Source: Ga0077530 sp046293075 (GTDB taxonomy: Bacteria; Pseudomonadota; Alphaproteobacteria; Rhizobiales; Hyphomicrobiaceae). From it: a stretch of DNA of 64,000 nt. The notes beneath the pieces are model-generated. The model saw only the letters and a program-made list of their open reading frames with translations, ran no database searches and was not told the origin of the DNA. A program made the translations under genes and the position numbers. The stretch covers positions 77,462-141,461 of the forward strand of contig JBKBPL010000005.1 of the NCBI GenBank assembly GCA_046293075.1, given 5' to 3'. Below, piece after piece: positions 42,955-52,210 of this stretch. Every line of letters starts with the position of its first letter. The first letter of the stretch is position 1.

Positions 42955-43752
42955 ATGAGCACCAAGAATGTCGACGGGAGGCTTTCGCCGCGAAGCGCTC
43001 CGATTGACCGTTCGGACGCCATCGATGATGCCGGAGGCCATCGTGGCCTCAGCGCCGGATCACGGAAGCGGTTGGTCCCATTGGCCGTGCTCGTCGCCGG
43101 CATCATCGCGTTTTTTGCAAGCGGCCTGAACAAGGTCCTGACATTCGATCAGTTGCGCACGCATCGGGGCGACCTGATGGCCTATGTTGCCTCGATGCCT
43201 GTGAAGGCCATCCTCCTGTTCACAGCGTCGTACGCCGCAGCGGTCGCCTTTTCCATTCCTGGAGGCGCCATCATGACGCTGACAGCAGGTTTCCTCTTCG
43301 GTATTTGGTTCGGCACTGCTGCTGTCGTCGTTGGGGCCACGCTCGGCGCAACCATACTCTTTCTCGCGGCTCGCAGCGCTCTTGCCGACCTATTGCGTGG
43401 CAAGGCCGGGCCTTGGCTTACGCGCATGGAGGAAGGATTCAGAGAGAATGCCTTCTCATATCTCCTGGTGTTGCGGCTGATACCTGCTGTTCCGTTCTTC
43501 GTTGTCAATCTTGTCCCGGCCTTTCTCGGTGTCCCACTGCGCATCTACATCCTTGCCACATTGATCGGCATCGTGCCCGGCACGTTTGTCTTTGCTTCGA
43601 TCGGCGCCGGGCTCGGATCCATCTTCGATCGAATGGAAGCATTCACGCTGAAGGGCGCGCTCACACCCGAAATCGTGATTGCTCTTGTGGGGCTGGCTGC
43701 ATTGGCACTCATCCCTGTGATCTACCGCAAGCTCAGCTCTCGCGGCATCTGA
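42955..43752 (+). CDS. TVP38/TMEM64 (VTT-domain) membrane protein
   Basis: 265 residues with about five to six membrane segments. VTT/SNARE-associated domain signatures are present: FSIPGGAIMTLTAGFLFG, GATLGATILFLAAR and LLVLRLIPAVPFFVVNLVPA. Proteins of this family are thought to move lipids or maintain membrane homeostasis. ATG 42955 has AAGGAGG 5 nt upstream; the ATG at 42931 lacks one. It often accompanies a flavoprotein disulfide reductase as it does here, and in some genomes the two are fused. It ends 30 bp before the SDR gene. Confidence 0.9.
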   Translation: MSTKNVDGRLSPRSAPIDRSDAIDDAGGHRGLSAGSRKRLVPLAVLVAGIIAFFASGLNKVLTFDQLRTHRGDLMAYVASMPVKAILLFTASYAAAVAFSIPGGAIMTLTAGFLFGIWFGTAAVVVGATLGATILFLAARSALADLLRGKAGPWLTRMEEGFRENAFSYLLVLRLIPAVPFFVVNLVPAFLGVPLRIYILATLIGIVPGTFVFASIGAGLGSIFDRMEAFTLKGALTPEIVIALVGLAALALIPVIYRKLSSRGI

Positions 43753-43782
43753 CCCCACGACAGCTCATCGAGGAAATGTGTG

Positions 43783-44619
43783 ATGCAGAACATGAACGCG
43801 GCACATGGCCCACGCTTCTCGTCGCGTACAATCGCAGAACTTGCGGGAAGGACAGCCCTGGTCACCGGATCGACCAGCGGCATTGGCCTTGGTATTGCCC
43901 GCCGCCTCGCTGGCGCCGGGATGAACGTGGTGCTCAACGGATTTGGCGCGCCCCCCGAGATCGCCACAGCGATTAAGGGCATCGAGGATGAGTTCGGCGT
44001 GAGGGTCGCGCATCTGCCTGCTGATGTCTCCAAGCCGTCGGAGATCGCAGCGATGATGGACCGTGCCTTTACCACCTTCGGCGGCGTCGATGTTCTCGTC
44101 AACAATGCGGGCGTCCAGCACGTCGAGGCCGTCGAGACCTTCCCCATCGACAGATGGGACCTAATCCTGGCGGTGAACCTGAGTGCATCCTTCCATGCCA
44201 TTCGCGCCGTGGTGCCCGGCATGAAGCACCGCGGATGGGGCCGAATTGTCAACATCGCCTCAGCTCACGGCCTTGTCGCGTCGCCATACAAATCAGCCTA
44301 TGTGGCCGCCAAGCACGGCATCTTGGGCCTGACGAAGACGGTGGCGCTGGAGACGGCCGAGCATGGCATCACCGTGAATGCCATCTGCCCCGGCTACGTG
44401 CGCACGCCGCTCGTTGAGCGACAAATCCCGGAGACAGCGAAGGCACGCGGGATCAGCGAGGAGGAGGTCGTCAGGACTGTACTTCTGCATGCGCAGCCCA
44501 CGCGTCAGTTCGTGACCGTCGAACAGGTCGGCGCGTTGACGGCCTTTCTCTGCACCAATGCCGCCGCTTCGATCACGGGTGCAGCACTTCCAATCGAAGG
44601 CGGGTGGACAGCGCAATGA
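43783..44619 (+). CDS. SDR-family 3-hydroxybutyrate dehydrogenase
   Basis: 278 residues of the short-chain dehydrogenase fold. The cofactor motif is TGSTSGIGLGIAR, with NNAGVQHV, catalytic Ser in NIASAHGLVASPYKSAY and YVAAK, and the D-3-hydroxybutyrate dehydrogenase pattern QHVEAVETFPIDRWD and ICPGYVRTPLVE(R)QI. It interconverts 3-hydroxybutyrate and acetoacetate with NAD in PHB/ketone-body metabolism. ATG 43783 follows GAGG at 9 nt. Its stop overlaps the patatin start (ATGA). Confidence 0.9.
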   Translation: MQNMNAAHGPRFSSRTIAELAGRTALVTGSTSGIGLGIARRLAGAGMNVVLNGFGAPPEIATAIKGIEDEFGVRVAHLPADVSKPSEIAAMMDRAFTTFGGVDVLVNNAGVQHVEAVETFPIDRWDLILAVNLSASFHAIRAVVPGMKHRGWGRIVNIASAHGLVASPYKSAYVAAKHGILGLTKTVALETAEHGITVNAICPGYVRTPLVERQIPETAKARGISEEEVVRTVLLHAQPTRQFVTVEQVGALTAFLCTNAAASITGAALPIEGGWTAQ

Positions 44620-45686
44620 ACTACCTGGCGTCACACGCAAGTCGATCGTCCGCAGGTCAGATCGAGCAGAAGCCCGTGGGCCTCGCGCTCCAGGGCGGCG
44701 GCGCACACGGCGCTTTCGCCTGGGGCGTACTTGACAAGCTGCTCGAGGACAATCGCATTGGCATCGAGGCGGTCAGCGCGACGAGTGCTGGTGCGATGAA
44801 TGCCGTGGTTATGGCATACGGTTACTCTCTCAGTGGCACCGATGGGGCACGTGAAGCACTCGCGCTCTTCTGGGAAAGGATCTCGCGGGCCGGAAGCGCC
44901 TACAATCCAGTACGCGCGATGCCATGGGAGCGATGGCTTCAGAGCTTTGGCTTCAAGTCCGAGTTCTCGCCCGCATTCATGGCATTCCAGGCCATGACCC
45001 ATGTCTTCTCGCCCTATCAGCTCAACCCATTTGAGTTCAACCCGCTGCGCGACGTGCTCACCGAAATCGTCGATTTCGATCGGCTCCGCACGTGCCCCGT
45101 CACGATACGTCTCTATCTCAGTGCGACGAACGTTCGCACGGGCAAGATCAAGATCTTCGACAACGCGAAGCTCTCCGCCGACGTCGTGCTCGCGTCGGCG
45201 TGCCTGCCCTACCTGTTCCAGGCTGTCGAAATCGACGGCGAACACTATTGGGACGGCGGGTACATGGGCAACCCCGCGATATTTCCGCTGATCTATCGCC
45301 AGGGATCGCGGGATATCGTCATCGTGCACGTCAACCCCCTCGAAAGAACCAAGCTACCCAGATCGGCACCCGAGATCTTCGATCGAATCAACGAGATCAG
45401 CTTCAATTCCTCCCTCATGCGGGAGATGCGCGCCGTATCGTTCGTCACCAGATTGATCGAGACCGGTGTGCTCGATGCTCAGCACTACAGCCGCATGCTC
45501 GTGCATTCGATCCGCGATGACGCACAGATGGCGGAGCTCGGCGTCGCCACCAAACTTTCCTCCGACTGGAGTTTCCTGTGCCGTCTGCGCGATGCCGGGC
45601 GGTGCAGGGCGGCGGAGTGGCTGGACCAGAACTGGTGCAAGGTCGGCAAGGAATCGACCGTCGATCTCGTCGATACGTTCCAGTAG
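44616..45686 (+). CDS. Patatin-like phospholipase
   Basis: 356 residues. The oxyanion hole is LQGGGAHGAF (~26-34), the nucleophile elbow is SATSAGA with Ser57 (an Ala replaces the first Gly of GxSxG), and the catalytic Asp is in YWDGGYMGNP (Asp213). Ser-Asp dyad acyl hydrolases of this type cleave phospholipids or PHB-related esters. ATG 44616 is coupled to the 3-hydroxybutyrate dehydrogenase by ATGA; GTG 44604 is an alternative. The pairing with that enzyme recurs in alphaproteobacteria and hints at a storage-polymer or lipid turnover role. Confidence 0.9.
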   Translation: MNYLASHASRSSAGQIEQKPVGLALQGGGAHGAFAWGVLDKLLEDNRIGIEAVSATSAGAMNAVVMAYGYSLSGTDGAREALALFWERISRAGSAYNPVRAMPWERWLQSFGFKSEFSPAFMAFQAMTHVFSPYQLNPFEFNPLRDVLTEIVDFDRLRTCPVTIRLYLSATNVRTGKIKIFDNAKLSADVVLASACLPYLFQAVEIDGEHYWDGGYMGNPAIFPLIYRQGSRDIVIVHVNPLERTKLPRSAPEIFDRINEISFNSSLMREMRAVSFVTRLIETGVLDAQHYSRMLVHSIRDDAQMAELGVATKLSSDWSFLCRLRDAGRCRAAEWLDQNWCKVGKESTVDLVDTFQ

Positions 45687-45725
45687 CCCCCTGACACCCG
45701 TTGAGAGCTAAAGGCAACGAGGGCG

Positions 45726-47144
45726 ATGCGCATCTCTCTCGCTCGACGTGTGGGCATTTTGGCTGGCGCGCTGAGCACACACCTGGCCGCCACGCTACCC
45801 GCGCGTGTCCGCCAGCGCATTGAGGCTCAATCACAGAGCGCCGAGCGACTGATTGGCTGGATCCAGCTTATCCTCGCTTCAACGCTGTTCGCCCTGTATC
45901 TCGCCGCACCGCGACCCAGTGATGCCGGAATGGGGTCGCTCGTTCCGCTGGCGTTGGCCGCTTACGGTGCCTTCACGGCTGTTCGCCTCATCTTGTCCTA
46001 CAGAGGCCGCCTGCCGTCTTGGCTCCTGAGTATCTCGATACTTGCCGACATCGGCCTGCTTCTTGGCCTCATTTGGTCGTTTCACATCCAGTATGGGCAG
46101 TCCGCGGCCTTCTCGCTCAAGGTGCCAACGTTCATCTACATCTTTGTCTTCATCGCGCTGCGTACTTTGCGCTTCGAGCCCATCTATGTCGTGATGACCG
46201 GAGGGGCCGCCGCGATCGGCTGGACGGCGATCACGACGTTGGCTGTCGCCACGATGGGAAAGGAGGCCATCACCAGGAACCTCGCCGACTACATCTTCGG
46301 GGAGGCGATACTCATCGGCGCGGAACTCGACAAGATTCTTGCGATAGTCCTCGTAACCATCATCCTTGCACTGGCTGTGCGCAGGGCGCAGCGCACATTG
46401 ACGAGTGCGGTGCGCGAGGAGACTGCGGCCAGAGAGATCGGACGCTTCCTGTCGAAGGGGGTCGCCGAGGTCATCTCCACTGCTCACGAGCGCATCGAGG
46501 CGGGCCGATCGACTTCCCGCCACGCTGCGGTCCTCATGCTGGATATCCGCGGATTTACTCGGCTCTCGACAATGCTTCCGCCTGCAGAAGTAGTGCGGCA
46601 CCTCAGTGCACTGCACGCGCGCATTATTCCGCTCATCCAAAAGGAGGGCGGGGTCATCGACAAGTTTCTCGGCGACGGCGTGATGGCGACATTCGGGGCT
46701 GTGAGCGCCGCGCCCGCACCCGAGGCGGCCGCCTTGCGCGCGTTGGACGCCATTCTTGGCGCCTCGGTACCGTGGCAGCAACAGGTTGTGCGCGAGGTTT
46801 GCGGCGCAGAGCTCGAATTGAACGGTGCCATCGCATCAGGCGACGTGGTCTTTGCGACTCTCGGTAACGGCGAGCGGCTCGAGTACACCGTAATCGGCGA
46901 GGCGGCAAATCTCGCCGCCAAGCTCGAAAAGCACAACAAGATTGCGCGAACGTGCGCATTGGTCGAGGCCGCTGCCTATGCGAGGGGCTGCGCACAAGGC
47001 TTCGCCCCATTGACGCCCGTGTTTCGATTGGATGCAACCCGAGTCCACGGGGTGGATGCAGCAATCGACCTTATCGCATTCTCACGACCGCCACGCGATG
47101 CCCGAGATCCCGGGCAACGCACATGTCTCCTCCGTGCGAGATAG
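45726..47144 (+). CDS. Membrane adenylate/guanylate cyclase (class III)
   Basis: 472 residues. About six membrane segments cover residues 42-218. A linker (VREETAAREIGRFLSKGVAE) leads to the class III cyclase domain at ~262-440: metal-binding Asp273 in MLDIRGFTRLS and Asp317 in DKFLGDGVMATFG, then GNGERLEYTVIGEAANLAAK. The Lys in the IDKFLG motif and the Asp near VIGEA fit adenylate cyclase. A 7-bp hairpin (47140-47156) overlaps the stop codon. It probably makes cAMP in response to an unknown membrane signal. A cAMP phosphodiesterase-like gene lies at 52211. Confidence 0.92.
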   Translation: MRISLARRVGILAGALSTHLAATLPARVRQRIEAQSQSAERLIGWIQLILASTLFALYLAAPRPSDAGMGSLVPLALAAYGAFTAVRLILSYRGRLPSWLLSISILADIGLLLGLIWSFHIQYGQSAAFSLKVPTFIYIFVFIALRTLRFEPIYVVMTGGAAAIGWTAITTLAVATMGKEAITRNLADYIFGEAILIGAELDKILAIVLVTIILALAVRRAQRTLTSAVREETAAREIGRFLSKGVAEVISTAHERIEAGRSTSRHAAVLMLDIRGFTRLSTMLPPAEVVRHLSALHARIIPLIQKEGGVIDKFLGDGVMATFGAVSAAPAPEAAALRALDAILGASVPWQQQVVREVCGAELELNGAIASGDVVFATLGNGERLEYTVIGEAANLAAKLEKHNKIARTCALVEAAAYARGCAQGFAPLTPVFRLDATRVHGVDAAIDLIAFSRPPRDARDPGQRTCLLRAR

Positions 47145-47265
47145 CGAGACGCTATCGATCAAGAAGCGAGTCGATACTTCACGCGCGCGCGCTGTTCCGT
47201 AACACTGATCATGCCAAGGCCACGCGTCGCGTGAGCCCATTCCTTCTCGCCGGAGTCAAGAGCTC

Positions 47266-47760
47266 ATGAACGGAACACCAATTTTCCATCGCACTCATCG
47301 CGCCGCGTCTGCGGCGTGCGCACTCGCTCTCGCCACGGCACTCTCCGCCGGCACCGCCTTCGCCGGAGAGTGCCCCGCACAGCACGTTACGACCAATGGC
47401 CAGAAGCCCGGGGCCACTGCGCACAAGCATGTCACGGATAAGGTGCTCGCCGCTATCCCGTTGGCCCGCGAGAAGGTTGCACTGAAGGACCACCAATTCC
47501 GTTTGCGCCGCCTCGTCATCCAGCCCGGTGGCGAGGTCGCGTGGCACAGTCACGCTGAGCGGCCCGCGATCATTTACATCGTTTCCGGGATGATCACCGA
47601 GTATTCGAGCACATGCGCAGTGCCCATCCGGCATAAGGCTGGCGATGTCGCTCGCGAGACATCCGCGACCTCACACTGGTGGAAGAATCACGGCAAGCAG
47701 CCCGCCATTCTCCTTTCAGCAGATATTCTTCACGAGAAGGACGATCCTCACACGATGTGA
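47266..47760 (+). CDS. Exported cupin-domain protein
   Basis: 164 residues with a signal peptide (ACALALATALSAGTAFA). The cupin barrel is clear: metal-ligand motif 1 in GGEVAWHSHAERPAIIYIVSG and motif 2 around HKAGDVARETSATSHWWKN. A metal site (His, His, Glu-like, His) can be inferred. The function of these small periplasmic cupins is not known. ATG 47266 follows GGAG. It stands between the cyclase and an MFS gene on the same strand. Confidence 0.9.
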   Translation: MNGTPIFHRTHRAASAACALALATALSAGTAFAGECPAQHVTTNGQKPGATAHKHVTDKVLAAIPLAREKVALKDHQFRLRRLVIQPGGEVAWHSHAERPAIIYIVSGMITEYSSTCAVPIRHKAGDVARETSATSHWWKNHGKQPAILLSADILHEKDDPHTM

Positions 47761-47887
47761 GACTGCACCGGTTTGAGACCAATGCGCGGGATTCTCACAA
47801 GTCCCGCGCGCTCGCCTCTCAACTGTTGACGTCCAACCCCATCGCGAGCAGCGATCTGTTTCGCTTGGATCCAAAAAGCATACGAGT

Positions 47888-49105
47888 ATGAAACCGCCAC
47901 GTGATCGCACAGGCGTTGCTGGTCAGGGTGGCAAACGCTGCGGCCTTAGGGAGATCGAGGCCCGCGTCATTGTCGCGATCATGGCCTTTTTGACCGTGGC
48001 AGACCTGTTCGCCGCGCAGGCCATACTTCCGGCCCTGGCCACACACTACGCCGCGACCCCTGCAGAGATGGGGGTTGCGGTCAATTCTTGCACCCTCGGC
48101 ATGGCGCTCGCAGGGCTTGCCGTCGGCGTACTCGGACACCGCATTGATCGTCGGAAGGGAACTGCATTGAGCCTTGCGCTTCTGAGCATTCCGACGCTCC
48201 TCCTGGCGGTTGCGCCAACGCTTGAGGTGTTTGCGTCATTGCGTGTCGCCCAGGGCTTGCTGATGTCGACCGCATTCTCTCTCACCATCGGGCACCTGTC
48301 TGAACGCGCTTCTCATGGCAACGCGACCGGCTACGTCGCCGCCTACATCACCGGCAATGTCGCAAGCAATCTTTTCGGGCGTCTGCTTGCTTCTTCGCTC
48401 GTCGAAGGATGGGGGTTGGCGCACAGCTTCGCCGTCTTTGCCATTCTGAACCTCTTTGGCGCGGCTTTGGCTTGGCACGCTCTGCGCGCACGGTCGGGCT
48501 CTCGCGCGGCCAGCAGTGTCGACATGTCGATGGTCGCTGCATGGCGGAAGCACATCGCCAATCCCGTGCTGCAGAAGATGTTCGCGGTGGGTTTCCTGAT
48601 ACTGTTCGTTTTTGTCGGGCTGTTCTCATATGTCAGCTTCGTACTCATCGCGCCGCCCCTGTCGCTCTCAGCCATGCGGATCGGGCTCGTCTATTTCGTC
48701 TTTCTACCCTCCATCCTGGTGACGCCGCTGGCGGCTCACCTGGTCGCGCAACTGGGGGCGAGCAAGGTCCTGCTGTCCGGCTTTGCATTGGCTCTGATCG
48801 CCATGCCGCTTGTCTTGTCGGGCTCGCTCGGCGTTGTACTGATCGGCCTTGCGCTCGCAGGCGTCGGACTATTCCTTGCGCAAGCTGTCGCGACGGGCCT
48901 CGTCGGACTATCGGCAGCCGTAGACCCAGGCTCAGCGAGCGGGCTTTATCTGGCGGCCTACTTTCTCGGCGGCTTGATCGGAAGCGCCGCGGTTGGCGCC
49001 GTGTTCGTGCACGCAGGATGGCTTGCCTCCATCGCGGTTCTCACGGCGGCACTTGCACTCGCGTGCAGGCTCGCGCTGTCACTGTCATCTCACGCAGGAC
49101 GTTAA
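47888..49105 (+). CDS. MFS transporter
   Basis: 405 residues with about twelve membrane segments. The MFS motif A loop is GVLGHRIDRRKGTALSLALL between TM2 and TM3, and TM1 begins VIVAIMAFLTVADLFAAQAI. The pattern resembles YnfM-like or drug/sugar efflux carriers (DHA1 group). Substrate unknown. It is preceded by 127 bp after the cupin gene and ends 1 kb before the radical SAM gene, with an insertion-sequence relic between. Confidence 0.9.
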   Translation: MKPPRDRTGVAGQGGKRCGLREIEARVIVAIMAFLTVADLFAAQAILPALATHYAATPAEMGVAVNSCTLGMALAGLAVGVLGHRIDRRKGTALSLALLSIPTLLLAVAPTLEVFASLRVAQGLLMSTAFSLTIGHLSERASHGNATGYVAAYITGNVASNLFGRLLASSLVEGWGLAHSFAVFAILNLFGAALAWHALRARSGSRAASSVDMSMVAAWRKHIANPVLQKMFAVGFLILFVFVGLFSYVSFVLIAPPLSLSAMRIGLVYFVFLPSILVTPLAAHLVAQLGASKVLLSGFALALIAMPLVLSGSLGVVLIGLALAGVGLFLAQAVATGLVGLSAAVDPGSASGLYLAAYFLGGLIGSAAVGAVFVHAGWLASIAVLTAALALACRLALSLSSHAGR

Positions 49106-49794
49106 GAGCTGCCAAGGTGCCGATAGGCTGGGACCTGTCCGTCAACCCTCACGTGTCTCTCGTCGTCCGCTCACCAAACGAGGCAACCATCTAATCGCGG
49201 GTGTCAGCCACCTCCGGCACAGGGCCTCGGCCACACATACCAAGGAAAGACAAGCAGAAAGACAGGGGGGAGATCCACGCGATCATTGGCGGACCGCTTC
49301 TTGCCGGCCTCAAGGCACTCCTTGGACCATCGGTTGTGGAGGTTCTGGGCAAGGCCCTCCTTGCGGCAGAGCTCGGCGAAGCTCTCCTCACCGCGCAGGC
49401 CTTCCACCCCAGGCGCATCTTCGCCTCGGCCGAGAAGCGCCGCCTGCTGGCGCAGCGACTGTCCCTGACGCTCCCCTCGGCGCGGTCAGTGGCCTGCTTG
49501 TCTCGCTGTCAGATCGTGTCCCTCCGGAGGGCGGGCGACGATCAGCCGGAAGCTCTCTCTTAGCCAGTCAGCTCAACCTGTCCGGCAGGTCCTGAAAGGG
49601 GACATGCTTGGCCGTGCCGGCGTAGTTGGTCTTCCATCGTGCGCTGGCGCCTCGCTTCACGCCATCTGCATTGGCAACGACGTTGCGGCCAAGCACATCA
49701 TAGAAGCCGCCATCCAAGCCATTTGCCATCGCTGATGTCTGTCCGGCGAAGAGCAAGGCCCGACACACCAGAACGAGGCGCACACGAGAGCTGG
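49106..49794. other. Gene-poor stretch with an IS relic (689 bp)
   Basis: Apart from the IS3-type orfA remnant at about 49282-49448, nothing here is supported as a gene. The rest translates only into short, unconserved frames. Confidence 0.5.
49282..49448 (-). pseudogene. IS3-family transposase OrfA remnant, frameshifted and truncated
   Basis: Read on the minus strand, a segment from 49407 gives VEGLRGEESFAELCRKEGLA followed by QNLHNRWSKECLEAGKKR, which matches the HTH part of IS3-family OrfA proteins (EGLRGE-SIAELCRREG-I-QNLYYRWSKEFLEAGKKR). The upstream part RRFSAEAKMRL, matching the usual RR-SAEEKIRI, sits in another frame, so a frameshift separates them. Nothing resembling OrfB or the terminal repeats remains. 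It marks past transposition in this accessory region. Confidence 0.7.
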
Positions 49795-50832
49795 TCACAC
49801 CCGATATGCCGTTGCCCAGTCTTCTTCCTTCTGGCGCGCGCGCCCACAGGACGCGCCCCCAAGGACACAGAATGTCGCGCAATACTTGTGGGCGAGATAG
49901 ACAGGCTTGCTCGCCTCCGCGAGCGTCCGTCCCAATTCGAAGCGCTCGTCATAAGGAAGAAGCGTGCAGGCCATCACTGCAGCCCTTGCAGCGCCCTTCC
50001 GCCGAACGACCATGCGGGCGCTGGCGCACATGATCCCGTCCGGGGACACGCCGAGAATCGACCAGCAGGCCGGCGTGATTTCGGGCGGGTCTGACATCGG
50101 GCTCATCTCAGGCAAGAGCACAAGCTGCTCTGGATTGGCGCAATCGATCCCAATGCCGCGCTCCGAGAGCACCTTGGCGAACCCGGCACGAATCTCATCC
50201 TCACTGCCGCCCGACAGAAATCGTCCAGCGACCTCCACGACCACGCCGGCATCACTCAACCACTTCAGACCCTCCAGCGCCCTGGCAAAACTGCCGGCCC
50301 CCCGCTCACGGTCGTGTACTTCTGCGCGGAAATCATCCAGAGAAACGCGCAGACGCATGGCGTGACCGTACTGCTTGGCAAGTTTGGCGATGACCGCGGC
50401 GCGCCGCATCATCGGGCGCATGGCGTTGGTCAAGGTCAATGTCTCAAACCCGCGCGACAGCGTTTCCTCGAGAATCGCGGGGAAGCTCCCATTCATGAAG
50501 GGCTCGCCACCGGTGAATCCAATGAGCCGAGTCGGCAGGCTGTCGCGCACGATCTCGTCCAGGTACGACGTCACGTCGTCGAGACTAAGGTAGGCTAGAC
50601 GATCATTTCGTGGCGAGCTCTCGATATAGCAGTTGCCACACGTGATATTGCAGAGCGTACCCGTATTGAACCACAGCGTCTCCAGACTGCGCAGCGGGGC
50701 ACTTGCGCGCGGCTCCCCCTTTGCAGTGAACTGAAGCATCTCGAATTTTCGAGGCGCTGGCGATACGAGTACCGAAGGCTCATGATTGCGGCTTTCTGCT
50801 CGATCGCGTCTCGCCTCAATTGTCTGCTCCAC
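49795..50832 (-). CDS. Radical SAM protein with a Cys-rich C-terminus
   Basis: 345 residues. The cluster motif is CNITCGNC (Cys61, Cys65, Cys68), the GGEP motif lies at 108-111 (GFTGGEPFMNG). The C-terminal half has Cys256, 269, 289, 318, 322 and 329 in a CWS...PDG--C...C...C--FC-----C pattern that resembles SPASM-type auxiliary cluster domains. It should cleave SAM to a 5'-deoxyadenosyl radical; the substrate is unknown. GTG 50832 has AGGAGG 7 nt upstream. It is divergent from the metallophosphoesterase-like gene, and no peptide precursor was found. Confidence 0.9.
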   Translation of the reverse strand: MEQTIEARRDRAESRNHEPSVLVSPAPRKFEMLQFTAKGEPRASAPLRSLETLWFNTGTLCNITCGNCYIESSPRNDRLAYLSLDDVTSYLDEIVRDSLPTRLIGFTGGEPFMNGSFPAILEETLSRGFETLTLTNAMRPMMRRAAVIAKLAKQYGHAMRLRVSLDDFRAEVHDRERGAGSFARALEGLKWLSDAGVVVEVAGRFLSGGSEDEIRAGFAKVLSERGIGIDCANPEQLVLLPEMSPMSDPPEITPACWSILGVSPDGIMCASARMVVRRKGAARAAVMACTLLPYDERFELGRTLAEASKPVYLAHKYCATFCVLGGASCGRARQKEEDWATAYRV

Positions 50833-51227
50833 GAAGTGTCCTCCTGATGATCAACCCGAATGAGCTCTCGGCCCTTGCGTCGCAATTCGCGGCGTGCGGC
50901 ACGTTCGTTACGGCAATCACGCAGTCGTTACGGGCTGCCGCACGCCGCGGACATCGATCACGATCCGGTGAGGGCCTTAACAACCCAGCGCTACTGCGCG
51001 TACTAGAACCGTGCCCACGCTCTGAGGGTTCACATGAGCACTGTGCTTGTGCGGCGCCGCTCGTGCGGTCGGCCCCTGCCAGAGAGGCCATTCGCAAGAA
51101 TGGGCGGGCCGAACTGCTCTTCGTCCAATGTGTCGCAAGAGAAGAGATCGATGGGTCGTCAGCGACTCATTACTCACGATGACCGGCTGGCCCGGCCAGT
51201 GCGCCTGAACGATGAGGCCCCACCCGA
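50833..51227. other. Divergent region between radical SAM and metallophosphoesterase-like genes (395 bp)
   Basis: No gene with a ribosome-binding site is supported. An open frame from 50847 (MINPNELSAL...) lacks a Shine-Dalgarno and overlaps the radical SAM leader. The stretch should contain both promoters. Confidence 0.35.
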
Positions 51228-52208
51228 ATGCTCAACCCTCTACCTGAGACGCAGGATCTCATCGAGGCGCCAGGCAGATTGTGCCCGCTCGACTACGCGA
51301 CGTGCCCTGCCGATCTGCAGCGCGAGGCCGACATCGTTGCGGAAACCATCTACGTGGTCGGAGGACTTTACGGCAATGCATTCGCGCTCGATAGTTTGGA
51401 GGCACTCGCCTGTGCGGAAGACAAGGCTACTCAGCTCGTATTCAACGGAGACGCACACTGGTTCGATGCAGACCAGGAGATCTTCGCCGACCTCGACGGG
51501 CGATTGGCACGCTACCCCAGCATTGCCGGCAACATCGAACTTGAGATCGCGCGCGACCTGGATGTGGGCGCGGGATGCGGCTGTGCATATCCTTGGCATG
51601 TTGAAGATGGTGTCGTTGTTCGATCCAATGCGATCCTGGAACGGCTTCGGGGGATCGCGCCGCAGCGCTGTCGGGAGCGCACCGGCACGCTTCCCAAGAC
51701 GCTCGTCGCCCGCGTGGGAGAGCTTCGGATCGGCATTTTGCATGGCGACCCGACGTCCGTCGCCGGTTGGCGTTTTGCGCTCGATCAGCTTGATGAGCCG
51801 TCAGCCTCGGGCTGGCTCAGCGCCATCAAGGAGGCGTCCGGTGTAGACGTCTTTGCGTCCACGCACACCTGTGGTGCCGTGATGAGGCACTTCGATCTCC
51901 CGTCGGGACGCCTTGTGGTCGCCAATAATGGCGCCGCGGGCATGAGCAATTTCCCCAATGATCGGCGCGGCCTTGTCACGCGGATTGCGCTGACCCCGCC
52001 CCGCCATCCAACTGCCTATGGGCTCGTATTCGGCGAGGTATTCATCGACGCTCTGCACGTGGAGTTCGACCACGCCGCATTTCTCGAGCAGTTCGACAAT
52101 GTCTGGCCCGCAGGATCGCCCGCAGAGATCTCATACCGAAGCCGCATAATTGGCCATCACGGAGCCAGCGACCTGAAGCGGGCACGCCCGAGGGACCATG
52201 GCCTATGA
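51228..52208 (+). CDS. Metallophosphoesterase-fold protein with altered metal site
   Basis: 326 residues resembling calcineurin-like phosphoesterases, but with the first motif changed: YVVGGLYGNAFALDSL replaces the D-x-H-G-N pattern (positions 42-57), so the metal-1 Asp and His are lost. Later motifs persist: NGDAHWFD (GD at 75-76), AGNIE (101-104), LHGDP (171-175) and STHTC (211-215), plus NNGAAGMSNFP. It may keep one metal, or have become a binding protein. Its N-terminus has two Cys (C19, C26) and further Cys at 117 and 119. It faces the radical SAM gene, suggesting a shared pathway. Confidence 0.75.
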   Translation: MLNPLPETQDLIEAPGRLCPLDYATCPADLQREADIVAETIYVVGGLYGNAFALDSLEALACAEDKATQLVFNGDAHWFDADQEIFADLDGRLARYPSIAGNIELEIARDLDVGAGCGCAYPWHVEDGVVVRSNAILERLRGIAPQRCRERTGTLPKTLVARVGELRIGILHGDPTSVAGWRFALDQLDEPSASGWLSAIKEASGVDVFASTHTCGAVMRHFDLPSGRLVVANNGAAGMSNFPNDRRGLVTRIALTPPRHPTAYGLVFGEVFIDALHVEFDHAAFLEQFDNVWPAGSPAEISYRSRIIGHHGASDLKRARPRDHGL

Positions 52209-52210
52209 CC

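Noticed and set aside
50847..51182. Small frame between radical SAM and phosphoesterase genes as a RiPP precursor
   Set aside because: It has no ribosome-binding site and overlaps the radical SAM leader; nothing repeats or resembles a leader peptide.
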